Shown piece by piece: positions 54,677 to 64,000 of a DNA stretch of 64,000 nt (position 1 is its first letter; every line of letters starts with the position of its first letter). The DNA is from a bacterium. GTDB lineage: Bacteria; Zhuqueibacterota; QNDG01; JAFGCO01. A program made the position numbers and the translations under genes. The stretch lies in the NCBI GenBank assembly GCA_016932575.1, contig JAFGCO010000065.1:1-64000 (forward strand), written 5' to 3'. The notes below the pieces were generated by a model. It had not been told where the DNA came from and searched no databases. It saw only the letters and a list, made by a program, of their open reading frames with translations.

Positions 54677-56209
54677 TTATTCAATCTGCGAAATCAGCAT
54701 TTCAACCTTTTCCTTCAGATACACATACACCTCATCGCTGATATGTTTGCCTTGCTGGGCCTTCAGTTCATTCAAAAATGCATTTAACACGTTCAGTACC
54801 TGATCTGTCTTTTCTTTTTCAAGCTGTTTCTGAGCAGTCTCCAGCTTGACGATCAGGCTGTTGGCGAGACCTGAGGTATCGATGTCGCCCTGTTCTGATT
54901 GTTTGTTGATATACTCAATAAGGTGATTAATCGATACATCTGAATTTGAAATTTTATCAAACAACCATTTCGAATTGTAAGATAATAACAATTGTCCTTC
55001 ATTTGTTATTTTTATCCCTGTATCTTCTTCTATTTCATTCAACATTGACTGTAAAATGTTCTCTGCTAACTGATTTTCCCCTTGCTCAATATGTGATTTT
55101 GCTGTTGTCAGATAATCTAAATATTTATCTAATGTTATTTGATCTGCAATCCAACCTTTCTCAAAAGCATCCTGCAAATCATCAGCAAGTAAAGCAATTA
55201 ATTCAACATCAGATTGCTCTTTAGAAATATCAACAGACAATGGCTTTTCTGGCATATCAGAGCAACAATAATAAATATTTTCAGGGTAATTATCAAATAA
55301 TAACAATTCTCCTTCTGGTGGCAATCTTAATCGTCGCTTTAATATGGCCGATTTTGAATCAAAAATATAAACATTCCCCGGTCTATACTCAGGAGGAGTA
55401 TTTGGATTATCATCTATAACAAACTGAACTTCCTCAATAATTACATTCTGAGCATCAGGCGAAAGATATGCTTTGGATCTCCAAGGAAAGGAAATAGATT
55501 CAAAGCACTCTGCCTGGTCAGGGTCACATACTAAATAATACCTATTTTGATAGCTTTCTCCATATGAAAAAACAATTAAAGCTTTCCCATCTTTACTGTC
55601 TCTAATCCCGGTAATAAAATGAAAATTCGTTAAATCGCCACATTTCATGCTCTCATTCAGAATACCGCCATTTAAATCAGTGACTTGAAAGAATATTCCT
55701 TCTTTTTTTGGCAATAATCGATAAATTTTAGTTTCATCTTCCGATAAAAACGGCTCGCAATAAGAATATATTCCATATAATGTGTCCAAATGTGCAAAAG
55801 AATTACGATCAAACACAATCGTCATACAGGGTATTCGATCCACATCACCCAAAACCAAAATCAATTTGTTGGTTTTTGGCGCATCGAGTATCTGCAGAAT
55901 TTCATCGTCTCGTGTTTTGGACATGATTTCTGTCCTGTTATTCAAATCATTGACATCGAAAGCATAAATCTGGGAACGATCTGTATAGATCATTTTTTGC
56001 TGGTCAGGAGTGGTAAATAATTGCAATCCAATATAACAATCCGTTAATACATCCTCACTGACTCCTGTTTCTAAATCAATCCGGGAAATGTTTCTGTTGT
56101 TCCAATGACCTGAGAAAAAATATTTATAGGGTTGCGCATTCAATAGTTCTACGGATAATAACAAATTAATGCTCAAAATATAATTGATGAAAACTCTATA
56201 GCGATTCAT
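54677..56209 (-). CDS. Secreted propeller protein with C-terminal FIMAH-like helical repeats
   Basis: This 510-residue protein has a signal peptide (about 1-25, ends LLNAQ). Its N-terminal two-thirds (about 28-330) looks like a TolB/YVTN-type beta-propeller that reads as 'value display' repeats (FLSEDETKIYRL, YLSPDAQNVII, VYIFDSKSAILKRRLRL). The last 170 residues hold two helical repeats resembling the FIMAH domain (TLDKYLDYLTTAKSHIEQGE; ANSLIVKLETAQKQLEKEKT; NAFLNELKAQQGKHIS). AGGAG precedes the ATG. It starts 21 bp after the lysozyme-like gene, and the two appear to be one operon. It is AT-richer than nearby housekeeping genes. Function unknown, probably surface or periplasmic. Confidence 0.7.
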   Translation of the reverse strand: MNRYRVFINYILSINLLLSVELLNAQPYKYFFSGHWNNRNISRIDLETGVSEDVLTDCYIGLQLFTTPDQQKMIYTDRSQIYAFDVNDLNNRTEIMSKTRDDEILQILDAPKTNKLILVLGDVDRIPCMTIVFDRNSFAHLDTLYGIYSYCEPFLSEDETKIYRLLPKKEGIFFQVTDLNGGILNESMKCGDLTNFHFITGIRDSKDGKALIVFSYGESYQNRYYLVCDPDQAECFESISFPWRSKAYLSPDAQNVIIEEVQFVIDDNPNTPPEYRPGNVYIFDSKSAILKRRLRLPPEGELLLFDNYPENIYYCCSDMPEKPLSVDISKEQSDVELIALLADDLQDAFEKGWIADQITLDKYLDYLTTAKSHIEQGENQLAENILQSMLNEIEEDTGIKITNEGQLLLSYNSKWLFDKISNSDVSINHLIEYINKQSEQGDIDTSGLANSLIVKLETAQKQLEKEKTDQVLNVLNAFLNELKAQQGKHISDEVYVYLKEKVEMLISQIE

Positions 56210-56230
56210 CTTGTTCTCCTTTAATATTGA

Positions 56231-57424
56231 TTAATTCCACGGAGGACTTTGGTAAGTATCCCATGCATTATCACCGTAGCCACTACGGCCCGGTCTAGGT
56301 ATCCATTGACCACCAGTATTTGGATCTTCAGGTTCACCAACAGGAATCCATTGCCATTGATGTCCACGATTATACAACTGGAATGCTTCTTTTAGTATTT
56401 GTTCATTCGTTGTAAACTCTGTCACATTTAAATAACATGGAGGCAATTGTCCACTTTGAGCCAGATTTCTTAACCGACCAGGATAACCCAATCCCCAATT
56501 TCTTTTTTCATTAAAGACGGCAATACATCTGGAACGATTAGCCGGCCAATTCCATAATTCGTGAACTGTTGCAGGCGGGTTGTCAATTTGACCTATTCCA
56601 TAACCACCAGGTGGACCATATAACGGATTGCCATTACTGTTAAATTGACGAAACCTGGATTCATGATACATTATCACCTGTATCTCAAGACCAACACCTG
56701 CCCTTGCCTGTTCAGGTGTTGGATTTTCTCCTTTTATTCTTCTGATGTTTGATGCATCGTATATATATTGCTTATCTGCTTCCGCTAAAACATGTATTGA
56801 TACATCACCGCCAATAAATATATTATCATTGTTTTGATTCCATGTAGTTGGATTAGCGTTCATTGCAGTTGAGTTACCTTGAAAAATATGCCTTTCGGTT
56901 CTTGTCGGCAGGGTACATTCAACCTTATATTCCCATAAATACTGTACGATGCCCTTTTTATAATTTTTTAAATAGGCTTTACATATATCATGGGGCATTG
57001 ATGGAACATTTTCAATAATCAAATCAGGTGCGCCTGCCAATGGTTCTGTAACAATGAGTTCAATTTCTTCTCCCAGCGGCGCCACAATCAATGAGTCCTC
57101 GTTTGTGGTATGCAGCCAGGTCGGTTCTTCTACTGTAAACCTCACCCAGGTAGGTTCATCCGGATTTTTACCCACCACAACATAATTTATCCTTCCTGTA
57201 TAAAGCTTTTCATAAGTCGTCAAATATTTGACTGTCTGGATCTGATCCGAATCCATGGGACTGTTTTTTGCAAAGATAAACTCCATCAATTGCCCGAGAC
57301 TATCCACGTCTTCACAGTTCTGAACAATATCGATACTGTCCCGAATCACAATTTGGCCCTTTATCGAAGCATTTAACACAAGTATACAAAATAATACCGA
57401 GAAAAAATATCTATTATTCATCAT
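56231..57424 (-). CDS. Secreted protein with a lysozyme-like domain
   Basis: This 397-residue protein has a signal peptide (about 1-23). The N-terminal half (about 25-215) is an unrecognised beta-rich region, partly Ig-like (RINYVVVGKNPDEPTWVRFTV). The C-terminal half resembles a lysozyme-fold glycan hydrolase: E255 in MYHESRFRQF, then GGYGIGQID (about 273-281), the arrangement of catalytic Glu plus G-x-G-x-x-Q found in SLT-type domains, and a final LYNRGHQW. It may cut peptidoglycan, but the substrate is not shown. The end is rich in Trp, Pro and Gly (WIPRPGRSGYGDNAWDTY). GGGAGGG precedes the start. First gene of a two-gene operon with the FIMAH-like protein. Confidence 0.6.
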   Translation of the reverse strand: MMNNRYFFSVLFCILVLNASIKGQIVIRDSIDIVQNCEDVDSLGQLMEFIFAKNSPMDSDQIQTVKYLTTYEKLYTGRINYVVVGKNPDEPTWVRFTVEEPTWLHTTNEDSLIVAPLGEEIELIVTEPLAGAPDLIIENVPSMPHDICKAYLKNYKKGIVQYLWEYKVECTLPTRTERHIFQGNSTAMNANPTTWNQNNDNIFIGGDVSIHVLAEADKQYIYDASNIRRIKGENPTPEQARAGVGLEIQVIMYHESRFRQFNSNGNPLYGPPGGYGIGQIDNPPATVHELWNWPANRSRCIAVFNEKRNWGLGYPGRLRNLAQSGQLPPCYLNVTEFTTNEQILKEAFQLYNRGHQWQWIPVGEPEDPNTGGQWIPRPGRSGYGDNAWDTYQSPPWN

Positions 57425-57629
57425 CCCTCCCGTTATTTCTATAATAATATTTTGGTTATGATAAAAATTTAATATTTATAGGATAGGCATTTTACACTCA
57501 TCACCAATCGTAAAAAACAAAACATATTGACCTGTACAACCGTTTACATACATGGATTCTACATTGCTTTTTTATTATTTTTTTTATACTTTGATTACAG
57601 GAATAACCATCATTTTATCAGGAGGTCAT

Positions 57630-59258
57630 GTGCTGCTTTGCCAGGTTGAAAAAAAAGGATTCGCACCTTTTCAGGAAGGACTGAATGCCGCTGTACAACA
57701 AATAAAGAATGACAGGATTCTCGACCGAATAAATAATCACGATCATACTGTCTGGCATCCCGAGCCCGATGAAATCACCAATCGTCTTGGATGGCTGGAT
57801 ATCGCCAATCGTATGATACCGGAAATTTCCAAAATCAACCGGTTCGTTGAGGATGTGAAAGCAGACGGCTTCACTCAAGTATTGTTGCTGGGGATGGGAG
57901 GATCCAGTCTGGCACCGGAGCTCTTTACCAAAACCTTTGGCCCGCATACAGATGGTCTGGATTTGCGGGTGCTGGACAGCACAGATCCTGCCATGGTGCT
58001 TTCCTGTCGTGATTGGATTCAGCCGGAGAAAACACTGTTTATTGTATCCACCAAATCCGGAAGCACGGTTGAAACCTATTCATTTTTTAAATATTTTTAT
58101 ACCTGGATGCAATCGCTAATGAACGATGATGTCGGCAGGCATTTTATAGGAATTACAGATCCCGGCAGCCGACTGGAAACAATCGGGAATGATTTGAAAT
58201 TTCGAAATGTTTTCCTAAATGACCCGAATATCGGAGGCCGGTTTTCAGCACTCTCACACTTTGGACTGATCCCGGCAGCCTTGGTCGGAGTTGATTTAAA
58301 AATTCTTTTGAAGAATGCCATTGAAGCGGATTGGGATCTGGCTGCTGAAATCGGGGTTCTTCTGGGATATCTGACAATGACAGGTCGGGACAAATTAACT
58401 TTCATTCTCTCGCATGAACTTCAAAGTTACGGAGACTGGGCGGAGCAGCTGATTGCCGAGAGCACAGGAAAGAATGGCCGGGGTATTCTGCCGGTGATTG
58501 GAGAAATGCTGCTTGACGCCGATCAGTATGGAGGAGACCGCTTTTTCATCCACCTGAAAATGCACGGGAACAACACGAGTGATTCCCGGATATCTGACCT
58601 TGCCCAAGCCGGACACCCGGTCTTCTGCCTGACATTGAAGGATATTTATGAGTTGGGCGAACAATTTTTTATCTGGGAGCTGGCCACAGCGGTTTGCGGT
58701 CATCTTTTAAAAATCAATCCATTTGACCAGCCAAATGTGGAATCAGCAAAAAAAGCAGCTCAAAATATGACAAGAAATTATCTCGAACATGGCGCATTAC
58801 CGCAATCTGAGACAGCCCTTTTCACCAGGGAGTCATTGATCCAGTTCCTGAATCAAAAGGAAAAGGGAGATTACATCGCAATTCAGGTCTATCTTCCCAT
58901 GACAACTGAAATCGTTGATCAAATACACATCATTCAGGCTGCCATACAGGCACACACGAACCTGGCTGTTACATCGGGTTTTGGACCACGGTTCCTTCAT
59001 TCGACAGGACAGTTGCATAAAGGCGACAGCGGAAACGGTTTGTTTATACAATTGACATGTGATGCCCGGCAGGACGTGGCCATTCCCAACAAACCCGGAA
59101 GTAAGGATTCAGATCTCTCATTTCAAATTCTCAAGACCGCCCAGGCAATGGGAGATTATCAGGCATTAAAAAATGAAAAGCGTCGTGTTATTCATTTTCA
59201 TTTTGATAATGATGTTCATCAAGCATTAAATAAATTGCATGACATGATAATACAATGA
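57630..59258 (+). CDS. pgi: Glucose-6-phosphate isomerase
   Basis: The product has about 542 residues, a SIS-fold isomerase converting glucose 6-phosphate and fructose 6-phosphate. Key segments are LLGMGGSSLAPELF, FIVSTKSGSTVET, GITDPGSRLE, GGRFSALSHFGLIP, and the C-terminal FGPRFLHSTGQLHKGDS. The sequence resembles the PGI half of the bifunctional transaldolase-PGI fusions, but no transaldolase part is attached. A longer frame begins at 57552 with a hydrophobic stretch foreign to the family. An AGGAGG at 57620-57625 places the true start at GTG 57630. Confidence 0.93.
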   Translation: MLLCQVEKKGFAPFQEGLNAAVQQIKNDRILDRINNHDHTVWHPEPDEITNRLGWLDIANRMIPEISKINRFVEDVKADGFTQVLLLGMGGSSLAPELFTKTFGPHTDGLDLRVLDSTDPAMVLSCRDWIQPEKTLFIVSTKSGSTVETYSFFKYFYTWMQSLMNDDVGRHFIGITDPGSRLETIGNDLKFRNVFLNDPNIGGRFSALSHFGLIPAALVGVDLKILLKNAIEADWDLAAEIGVLLGYLTMTGRDKLTFILSHELQSYGDWAEQLIAESTGKNGRGILPVIGEMLLDADQYGGDRFFIHLKMHGNNTSDSRISDLAQAGHPVFCLTLKDIYELGEQFFIWELATAVCGHLLKINPFDQPNVESAKKAAQNMTRNYLEHGALPQSETALFTRESLIQFLNQKEKGDYIAIQVYLPMTTEIVDQIHIIQAAIQAHTNLAVTSGFGPRFLHSTGQLHKGDSGNGLFIQLTCDARQDVAIPNKPGSKDSDLSFQILKTAQAMGDYQALKNEKRRVIHFHFDNDVHQALNKLHDMIIQ

Positions 59259-59414
59259 CCCGCGTCCAATCAGTGGGTTCCGTACCAATGACTGATTCTG
59301 TTCCGGTTCTGTTTTTAAAGGCAAGATTACATAACAAAGACGGATCATTAAAATACTTATACTGTTCGCTGAGCAAAAGACCATAAGGTATCAGGAATGA
59401 ATGGCTGTTAATTG

Positions 59415-60353
59415 ATGTCTGTTACCAAACGGAGTTCTCTATTTATCATGCCAATCTGCGCCATGCATCCAAAAATACCGATCCTGAAAGATCGCATTAA
59501 AAAGGCCTATGAGCTATTAAAACACTGTCAACTTTGCCCCCGTCGATGCGGCGTAAATCGTATACAGAATGAATTGGGATACTGCGGTGAGGGCCTGATT
59601 CCCAACGTTGCTTCCGACAACCTGCATTACGGAGAAGAACCTCCCATATCTGGATTTCAGGGATCCGGAACCCTGTTTTTTGCAGGCTGCACCATGCGCT
59701 GTGTCTATTGCCAAAACTATCCTATTAGTCATATGGGACATGGGCATCCTGTACAAATTCCGCAACTTGCCGATATGATGCTGCACTTGCAGAAACGCGG
59801 AGCACACAACATCAATCTTGTCACACCGACTCACTTTATACCGCAAATTATTACTGCACTTTACATCGCTTACCATAATGGTTTAATCCTCCCCATAGTA
59901 TACAATACCAGCGGATTTGAATCCGTGAAAGTCCTGAGATTGCTCGAGGGTATTGTAGATATCTACCTTCCGGACATGAAATACGCCAATGATAAAATCG
60001 CCCGGAGCTTAAGCAATACTCCCAATTACCCTGAAATCAATCAGGCTGCCATTCTTGAAATGTATCGGCAGGTCGGACATTTAAAACGCAACAAACAGGG
60101 AATAGCGATCAAAGGACTGATCATTCGTCATCTTATGCTTCCCGGAGAAGCATCGGGTACAAAATCTGTCCTTCAATGGATTGCGGAAAATCTGAACACC
60201 GAAACGCATATCAGTCTCATGAGACAATATTTTCCCACATATAAGGCTTTGGACATTCCGGCATTAAATAAAAAAATATCTCACGAGATATACATGGCCG
60301 CAGCTCGATATATGCAAAAGCTGGGTTTTAAGAACGGATGGCTGCAGGATTAA
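59415..60353 (+). CDS. Radical SAM protein (PflA-like activase family)
   Basis: The protein has about 312 residues. An N-terminal Cys cluster (CQLCPRRCGVNR plus a later Cys in LGYCGEG, near residues 39-58) precedes the radical SAM motif CTMRCVYCQNY (CX3CX2C near 93-100). The core barrel continues through VTPTHFIPQI, YNTSGFESV, VDIYLPDMKYA and IIRHLMLPG. This type is annotated as a pyruvate formate-lyase-activating-enzyme-like radical SAM protein. The partner enzyme is not in the window, so its substrate is unknown. The exact start is unclear (59415, 59448 or 59463). Confidence 0.88.
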   Translation: MSVTKRSSLFIMPICAMHPKIPILKDRIKKAYELLKHCQLCPRRCGVNRIQNELGYCGEGLIPNVASDNLHYGEEPPISGFQGSGTLFFAGCTMRCVYCQNYPISHMGHGHPVQIPQLADMMLHLQKRGAHNINLVTPTHFIPQIITALYIAYHNGLILPIVYNTSGFESVKVLRLLEGIVDIYLPDMKYANDKIARSLSNTPNYPEINQAAILEMYRQVGHLKRNKQGIAIKGLIIRHLMLPGEASGTKSVLQWIAENLNTETHISLMRQYFPTYKALDIPALNKKISHEIYMAAARYMQKLGFKNGWLQD

Positions 60354-60509
60354 ATGTCCGATTCGATGTTTATTATTCTGATAAAGCGCTTGAAAAATCT
60401 CCAAATACTGGCATGAAATATGCAATAAAAATATAGTCACTAGTTAAAGATATCGGCTATTATTCACCATGGATATTCCAGTCTTCCCCAAGATCCGGAT
60501 GCAAAAGCA

Positions 60510-62720
60510 ATGAGCTTAAAACCTGAAGAGATTATTCTTTTTAAAGTTGTTATCAAAGATCTTTTAATCAGTGTGAAAAACGGCACACTGTATGATTTTG
60601 ATCATCCCATTTATCTTTTATCCATCCGAAAATTAAAAGACTCTATTGAAGAATGGTTTAAAATTCAGAAAAAATTCATCCTTGGATTCTCGTCAAATCG
60701 TATTCTCATGAATTCTGAGCTGATTGAAAGCAAGGATGAGTTTTTATTTGAACTGGCCAGATTGTTACATGCCAGAGGCATTCTTTCAGTAGAATTCAGC
60801 CAGTCCGTTGAAGTGAAGGAACTGGCAGAATTTGTGTCTCATCTAAAAATGGAAACACCCGGTCAGGATGAAGAAATAGAAACGGAAGATTGGACAAAAG
60901 GCCTTCCAAATATCAAAATCAGCGAACTGGATTACCGGCTGCTTCTCACCAACAAATCTTCTGAGTATACAACCGAAGAAGAGGAAGTCTGGGCGAAGCT
61001 GTTTCGCATGGATCTTTCTCTGGAGGATGGCCTTTCCAAATCAAACATTGAATTAATGCTCAATTTTTTCAACGCCCCGACTGAATCCGCATCATTTTTG
61101 AATAAAATCTATCACGAAGCGCTTCGGAAAAAAACGGAAAAGCAGGTTGTTGACACATTTCAGCAGGCCGTTTTCAACATATGTGAATATTTCCAGGGCC
61201 AATCCAAACCCGGAGAACAGAAAGAATTTAAGGTAAACCTTGCAAAGATTGTATCACGGCTTCATCCGGATTTGATTTCACAACTTTTTGAAAGCACTGT
61301 CATCAATGGAAAAAATTTCGATATTTCCCGTGAATTGCTCAGTGATTTTACGGATCAGGACGTTGCTGAATTTATCCAGTCATTGGTTCGCCAGGATGGA
61401 TCGATCAATGAATTTCTTTTGAAAATTTTTCAAAAAATGGTGACCAGCAATCAAGACGCCCAAAATGTATCACCGCTGGTCATGGACCAGTTATTCAGTA
61501 AACATATTATCAATCCTCAGTCATTTAAACGAATTCAGCTTTCCATCAAAGAGCTTTTCAAGGATCATCCGCAAAACCACTTTCTCAACGAGATGTACAA
61601 AATCACAGTCGATGCGCTTAGCGACAGCAGCGCAAATACATTGAAATATTCTGTGCGAATGGGACCTCTGGTTAATCAGTTTGTTAAAACATACGAGGAA
61701 GGATTTTTTGGCGAAGAAAAAGCCTGGGTGCTGTTGAAAACATTGTCATCAGAAGAAAACTACATCGATTTTCAGAAAATCGGAGAACGGCTTCTGGAGC
61801 TTTTTAGAGTACTGCTCGATAAACAGGATATCAGTGTCATCAGACATCTGCTGACGTTTTATGTTTCAGAAATTGCATCGCCCTCAGAAAGAGGAGATTC
61901 ACCACTTAACCGTGAAAAAAATGCTCTCTTTAATAAAATGGTGCATGAAGATAATTTAAAAATCATTATCAATCTGATTCCGGAAGGCTCAAAAGGTGTC
62001 CTGAGCCATATTTTGCAGATTATGCTGATTACAAAATCGGCATCGGCGCCCCTTCTGATTGACACCTATCTGCATACTTCGAGTCCGCCGGTACGAAATA
62101 AACTGCTTTATATCTTTTCACAAATGAAATCCGCCATCAAATCCGAAGTCAACAGACGGATAAATAGTAGCAAACCAAAAGAGGTCAGAGATTTATTTAA
62201 AATTTTACAGGTCTGCGATCCTGATAAAATAAATCTCGCTGCCCGAAAAATGATTAACCAGAAAGATACATCATTATTATGGGACGCTCTGGAGCATTTT
62301 ATTCCCAAAACACAGGAAGATACCCGCCAGGTTATCGCGCTTTTTTTTAAGCACGACAATCCGGAAATTCAAAAAAAGGCAGCCGTCGCCATACTGAAAT
62401 CGAATAACAAATTATTTATTGAGGATTTATTTAAACGGACAAACAAAACATTTATCTCAAAAAAGTGGCTGAACAATCTTATTCACTGGAGCAGAGAAGT
62501 TAAATCGGAGCATGTATTTCAGGAATTAGATAAAGTATTCCAGAAGGAACCCGGTATTTTTAATAAGCTAAATGATAATATGCGTCTTAATGCTTTTAAA
62601 AATATGTGTCAGATTGACACGAATAGATCCATTCAATCCTATAAATCAATGCGAATTTCAGATAACGATCCATTAGCACAAAAATGTCAAAAAATTATAG
62701 CAAAATATAAAAAATCTTAA
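60510..62720 (+). CDS. Large helical protein paired with an HD-GYP-like gene
   Basis: I do not recognise a named family for this 736-residue cytoplasmic protein. Residues 1-120 form a domain with alternating strands and helices (KNGTLYDFDHPIYLL, LGFSSNRILMNSELIE, FLFELARLLHARGI, VKELAEFVSHL) that is clearly related to the N-terminus of the next gene product. The remainder is almost all helical, and the last 250 residues look HEAT-like (SKGVLSHILQIML; PPVRNKLLYIFSQMKSAI). The stop overlaps the next start (TAATG), so the two are translationally coupled. I infer a signalling or scaffold role shared with its neighbour. Confidence 0.65.
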   Translation: MSLKPEEIILFKVVIKDLLISVKNGTLYDFDHPIYLLSIRKLKDSIEEWFKIQKKFILGFSSNRILMNSELIESKDEFLFELARLLHARGILSVEFSQSVEVKELAEFVSHLKMETPGQDEEIETEDWTKGLPNIKISELDYRLLLTNKSSEYTTEEEEVWAKLFRMDLSLEDGLSKSNIELMLNFFNAPTESASFLNKIYHEALRKKTEKQVVDTFQQAVFNICEYFQGQSKPGEQKEFKVNLAKIVSRLHPDLISQLFESTVINGKNFDISRELLSDFTDQDVAEFIQSLVRQDGSINEFLLKIFQKMVTSNQDAQNVSPLVMDQLFSKHIINPQSFKRIQLSIKELFKDHPQNHFLNEMYKITVDALSDSSANTLKYSVRMGPLVNQFVKTYEEGFFGEEKAWVLLKTLSSEENYIDFQKIGERLLELFRVLLDKQDISVIRHLLTFYVSEIASPSERGDSPLNREKNALFNKMVHEDNLKIIINLIPEGSKGVLSHILQIMLITKSASAPLLIDTYLHTSSPPVRNKLLYIFSQMKSAIKSEVNRRINSSKPKEVRDLFKILQVCDPDKINLAARKMINQKDTSLLWDALEHFIPKTQEDTRQVIALFFKHDNPEIQKKAAVAILKSNNKLFIEDLFKRTNKTFISKKWLNNLIHWSREVKSEHVFQELDKVFQKEPGIFNKLNDNMRLNAFKNMCQIDTNRSIQSYKSMRISDNDPLAQKCQKIIAKYKKS

Positions 62721-64000
62721 TGCCGATGAATGACAACTCACTTCCTATAAGAGACCAGATCGAAGCGCTGATTATCCGCCTCGCTAAAGCGTCTAAAATG
62801 TACAGTATTTATCAAAGCGATCACAAGCTGACGGGGGATATTTGTATCCAGCTGTTTGAGCTGCTGGAAAAAATCCTGATAATGCGTCGTGAAGTGACCA
62901 TTGGTATCATATCCGATGAACTGGCATTCGAAAAAAAACCGTTTCTTGAAACCAGCGCAAAGGTCAGCGATTTTATTGACCGGTTAACAGAAAAAGGATT
63001 GAAAAAAATTACTTTCTGTCAGGGGATTATCCAAGAAGAAATTATCAAATTTATTGATATTATCTCTGAGGTCGCAAAACATAAAAGAACTTTTGAAGAG
63101 ACACTGCAACAATTTGAAAAACAAAATATTATCCATATTAAAATCGGCCATATCAGTCTGGAAGAAGAAGAACTGCTGCTATCCGGCGCCGATGATGTCA
63201 GGGGCCTGGCCGATAAAAGTTTTAAAAGGGGAGTAAAAACGATTGATCGTCAGCTGCAGAATATTATCGACAATAAACCAGTAGATATGGAATCAATCCG
63301 GCTGATTGCGGCTGCCCTGGTAAATTGTATGCTTGTGAATAAATCATTACTGATGATGCTGACTTCAATTAAACTGAATGATGAAGAAAAATACATTCAT
63401 AATTTGATCGTATGCGTATTTACACTGCTTCAGGCCGAAATGCTGGGTATCGACCGCAAATATTTTGTGGATATTGCCTCGGCTGCACTTTTACATAATA
63501 TTGGTATTCTATCTGCCGAAAAGACACTGGATATCGAAGAAATTAAAAAACAGGACAAGGCATTTATTGACGGCGTTATTCAGAATGGTGTAAAAATTCT
63601 GATCAACACGGAGGGTATCACACCTCTGGCACCTCTGGCCGCTCTTGAATATCCAATCCCTTATAAAAAATCCAAGCAGGGGAATCCTATTCATAATAAA
63701 GGATTGAACCTGATCAGCATGTTTATCACCATTTCCCGATATTATGACAGATTACGAAGCCTTCCCGAATACCAAAAGGATTCAGGACTCGAAAAAATAT
63801 ATGAAAAAATGATGTCCATGAGTGATATTCAGTTCCATCCCGATCTTTTGGGTAACTTTTTTAATGTAGTCGGACTTTATCCACCAGGTTCTATGGTGAA
63901 ACTGGTTACAGGAGAAGTTGGCATCGTAATTCAAAACAGTATCGTTGACATTCATCGGCCCACCGTGGAAATTATATACGATGCTGCAGGACGGGAATAT
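62720..64000 (+). CDS. Degenerate HD-GYP-like protein (partial, runs off the window)
   Basis: 427 codons are visible and the frame is still open at 64000. The ATG at 62720 overlaps the previous stop. Residues about 10-120 repeat the N-terminal domain of the upstream product. Residues about 220-350 align by position with an HD-GYP phosphodiesterase (YIHNLIVCVFTLLQAEMLGI; AALLHNIGIL; ISRYYDRLRS), and YPPGSMVKLVTGEVGIV near 387-403 is the usual C-terminal element. The HD pair is H259-N260, and the HHExxxGxGYP loop is replaced by ALEYPIPYKKS, so c-di-GMP hydrolysis is unlikely. It is probably a sensor or binding protein. Confidence 0.75.
   Translation, partial: MPMNDNSLPIRDQIEALIIRLAKASKMYSIYQSDHKLTGDICIQLFELLEKILIMRREVTIGIISDELAFEKKPFLETSAKVSDFIDRLTEKGLKKITFCQGIIQEEIIKFIDIISEVAKHKRTFEETLQQFEKQNIIHIKIGHISLEEEELLLSGADDVRGLADKSFKRGVKTIDRQLQNIIDNKPVDMESIRLIAAALVNCMLVNKSLLMMLTSIKLNDEEKYIHNLIVCVFTLLQAEMLGIDRKYFVDIASAALLHNIGILSAEKTLDIEEIKKQDKAFIDGVIQNGVKILINTEGITPLAPLAALEYPIPYKKSKQGNPIHNKGLNLISMFITISRYYDRLRSLPEYQKDSGLEKIYEKMMSMSDIQFHPDLLGNFFNVVGLYPPGSMVKLVTGEVGIVIQNSIVDIHRPTVEIIYDAAGREY

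Noticed and set aside
59259-59300. Imperfect inverted repeat after pgi as a terminator
   Set aside because: The AATCAGT/ACTGATT arms are short, widely spaced and not followed by a T run.

Overview
The window looks like chromosomal DNA of a bacterium of the FCB superphylum (Fibrobacterota-Chlorobiota-Bacteroidota and relatives). It most resembles lineages such as candidate division KSB1 or Calditrichota. The reasons are two giant secreted proteins ending in an 'NPFNP...' sorting-type C-terminus, a GWxTD-domain protein, LVIVD beta-propellers, a FISUMP-domain lipoprotein, and moderate G+C (roughly low forties by eye). This placement is inference; there is no rRNA in the window.

Region 1 (1-4.4 kb) is accessory DNA. 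It holds an IS21-like terminus cutting into an antitoxin/PIN-toxin pair, a lipoprotein whose 3' end has the codon pattern of a diversity-generating-retroelement (DGR) variable region, two unrecognised genes, a truncated group II intron, and interspersed-repeat debris.

Region 2 (4.4-17.5 kb, minus strand) is a conserved translation/RNA cluster. Transcription order is response regulator, TPR protein, rimP, nusA, infB, DUF503, rbfA, nrnA, truB, ribF, rpsO, pnp, polysaccharide deacetylase, MerR regulator. A tRNA-Arg(CCU) lies upstream. Two hairpins sit just before rimP, and truB has no ordinary start codon.

Region 3 (17.6-24.3 kb) is mixed: an M20 hydrolase and epmA (plus strand), then a lytic transglycosylase, a YbhN-type membrane protein, a DUF4097 beta-solenoid protein and a Gpr/YghZ aldo-keto reductase (minus strand).

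Region 4 (24.4-44.8 kb, minus strand) is the most distinctive part. A roughly 20 kb probable operon begins with a CsgG/FlgO-like protein. It continues with two copies of the same three-gene unit: TPR/CsgG-like lipoprotein, giant LVIVD-propeller/LamG surface protein (about 2100 and 2500 residues), and outer-membrane beta-barrel. The giant proteins differ in the number of anchor-D+LamG modules (three versus four). I read this as an undescribed surface display or export system.

Region 5 (45-64 kb) has a GWxTD protein, transketolase, a PpiD/SurA-type chaperone, a GNAT-like protein, an SPFH protein, an HI0933-type flavoprotein, a secreted pair (lysozyme-like protein plus propeller/FIMAH protein), phosphoglucose isomerase, a radical SAM enzyme, and a two-gene module of a helical protein plus a degenerate HD-GYP protein that runs off the window end.
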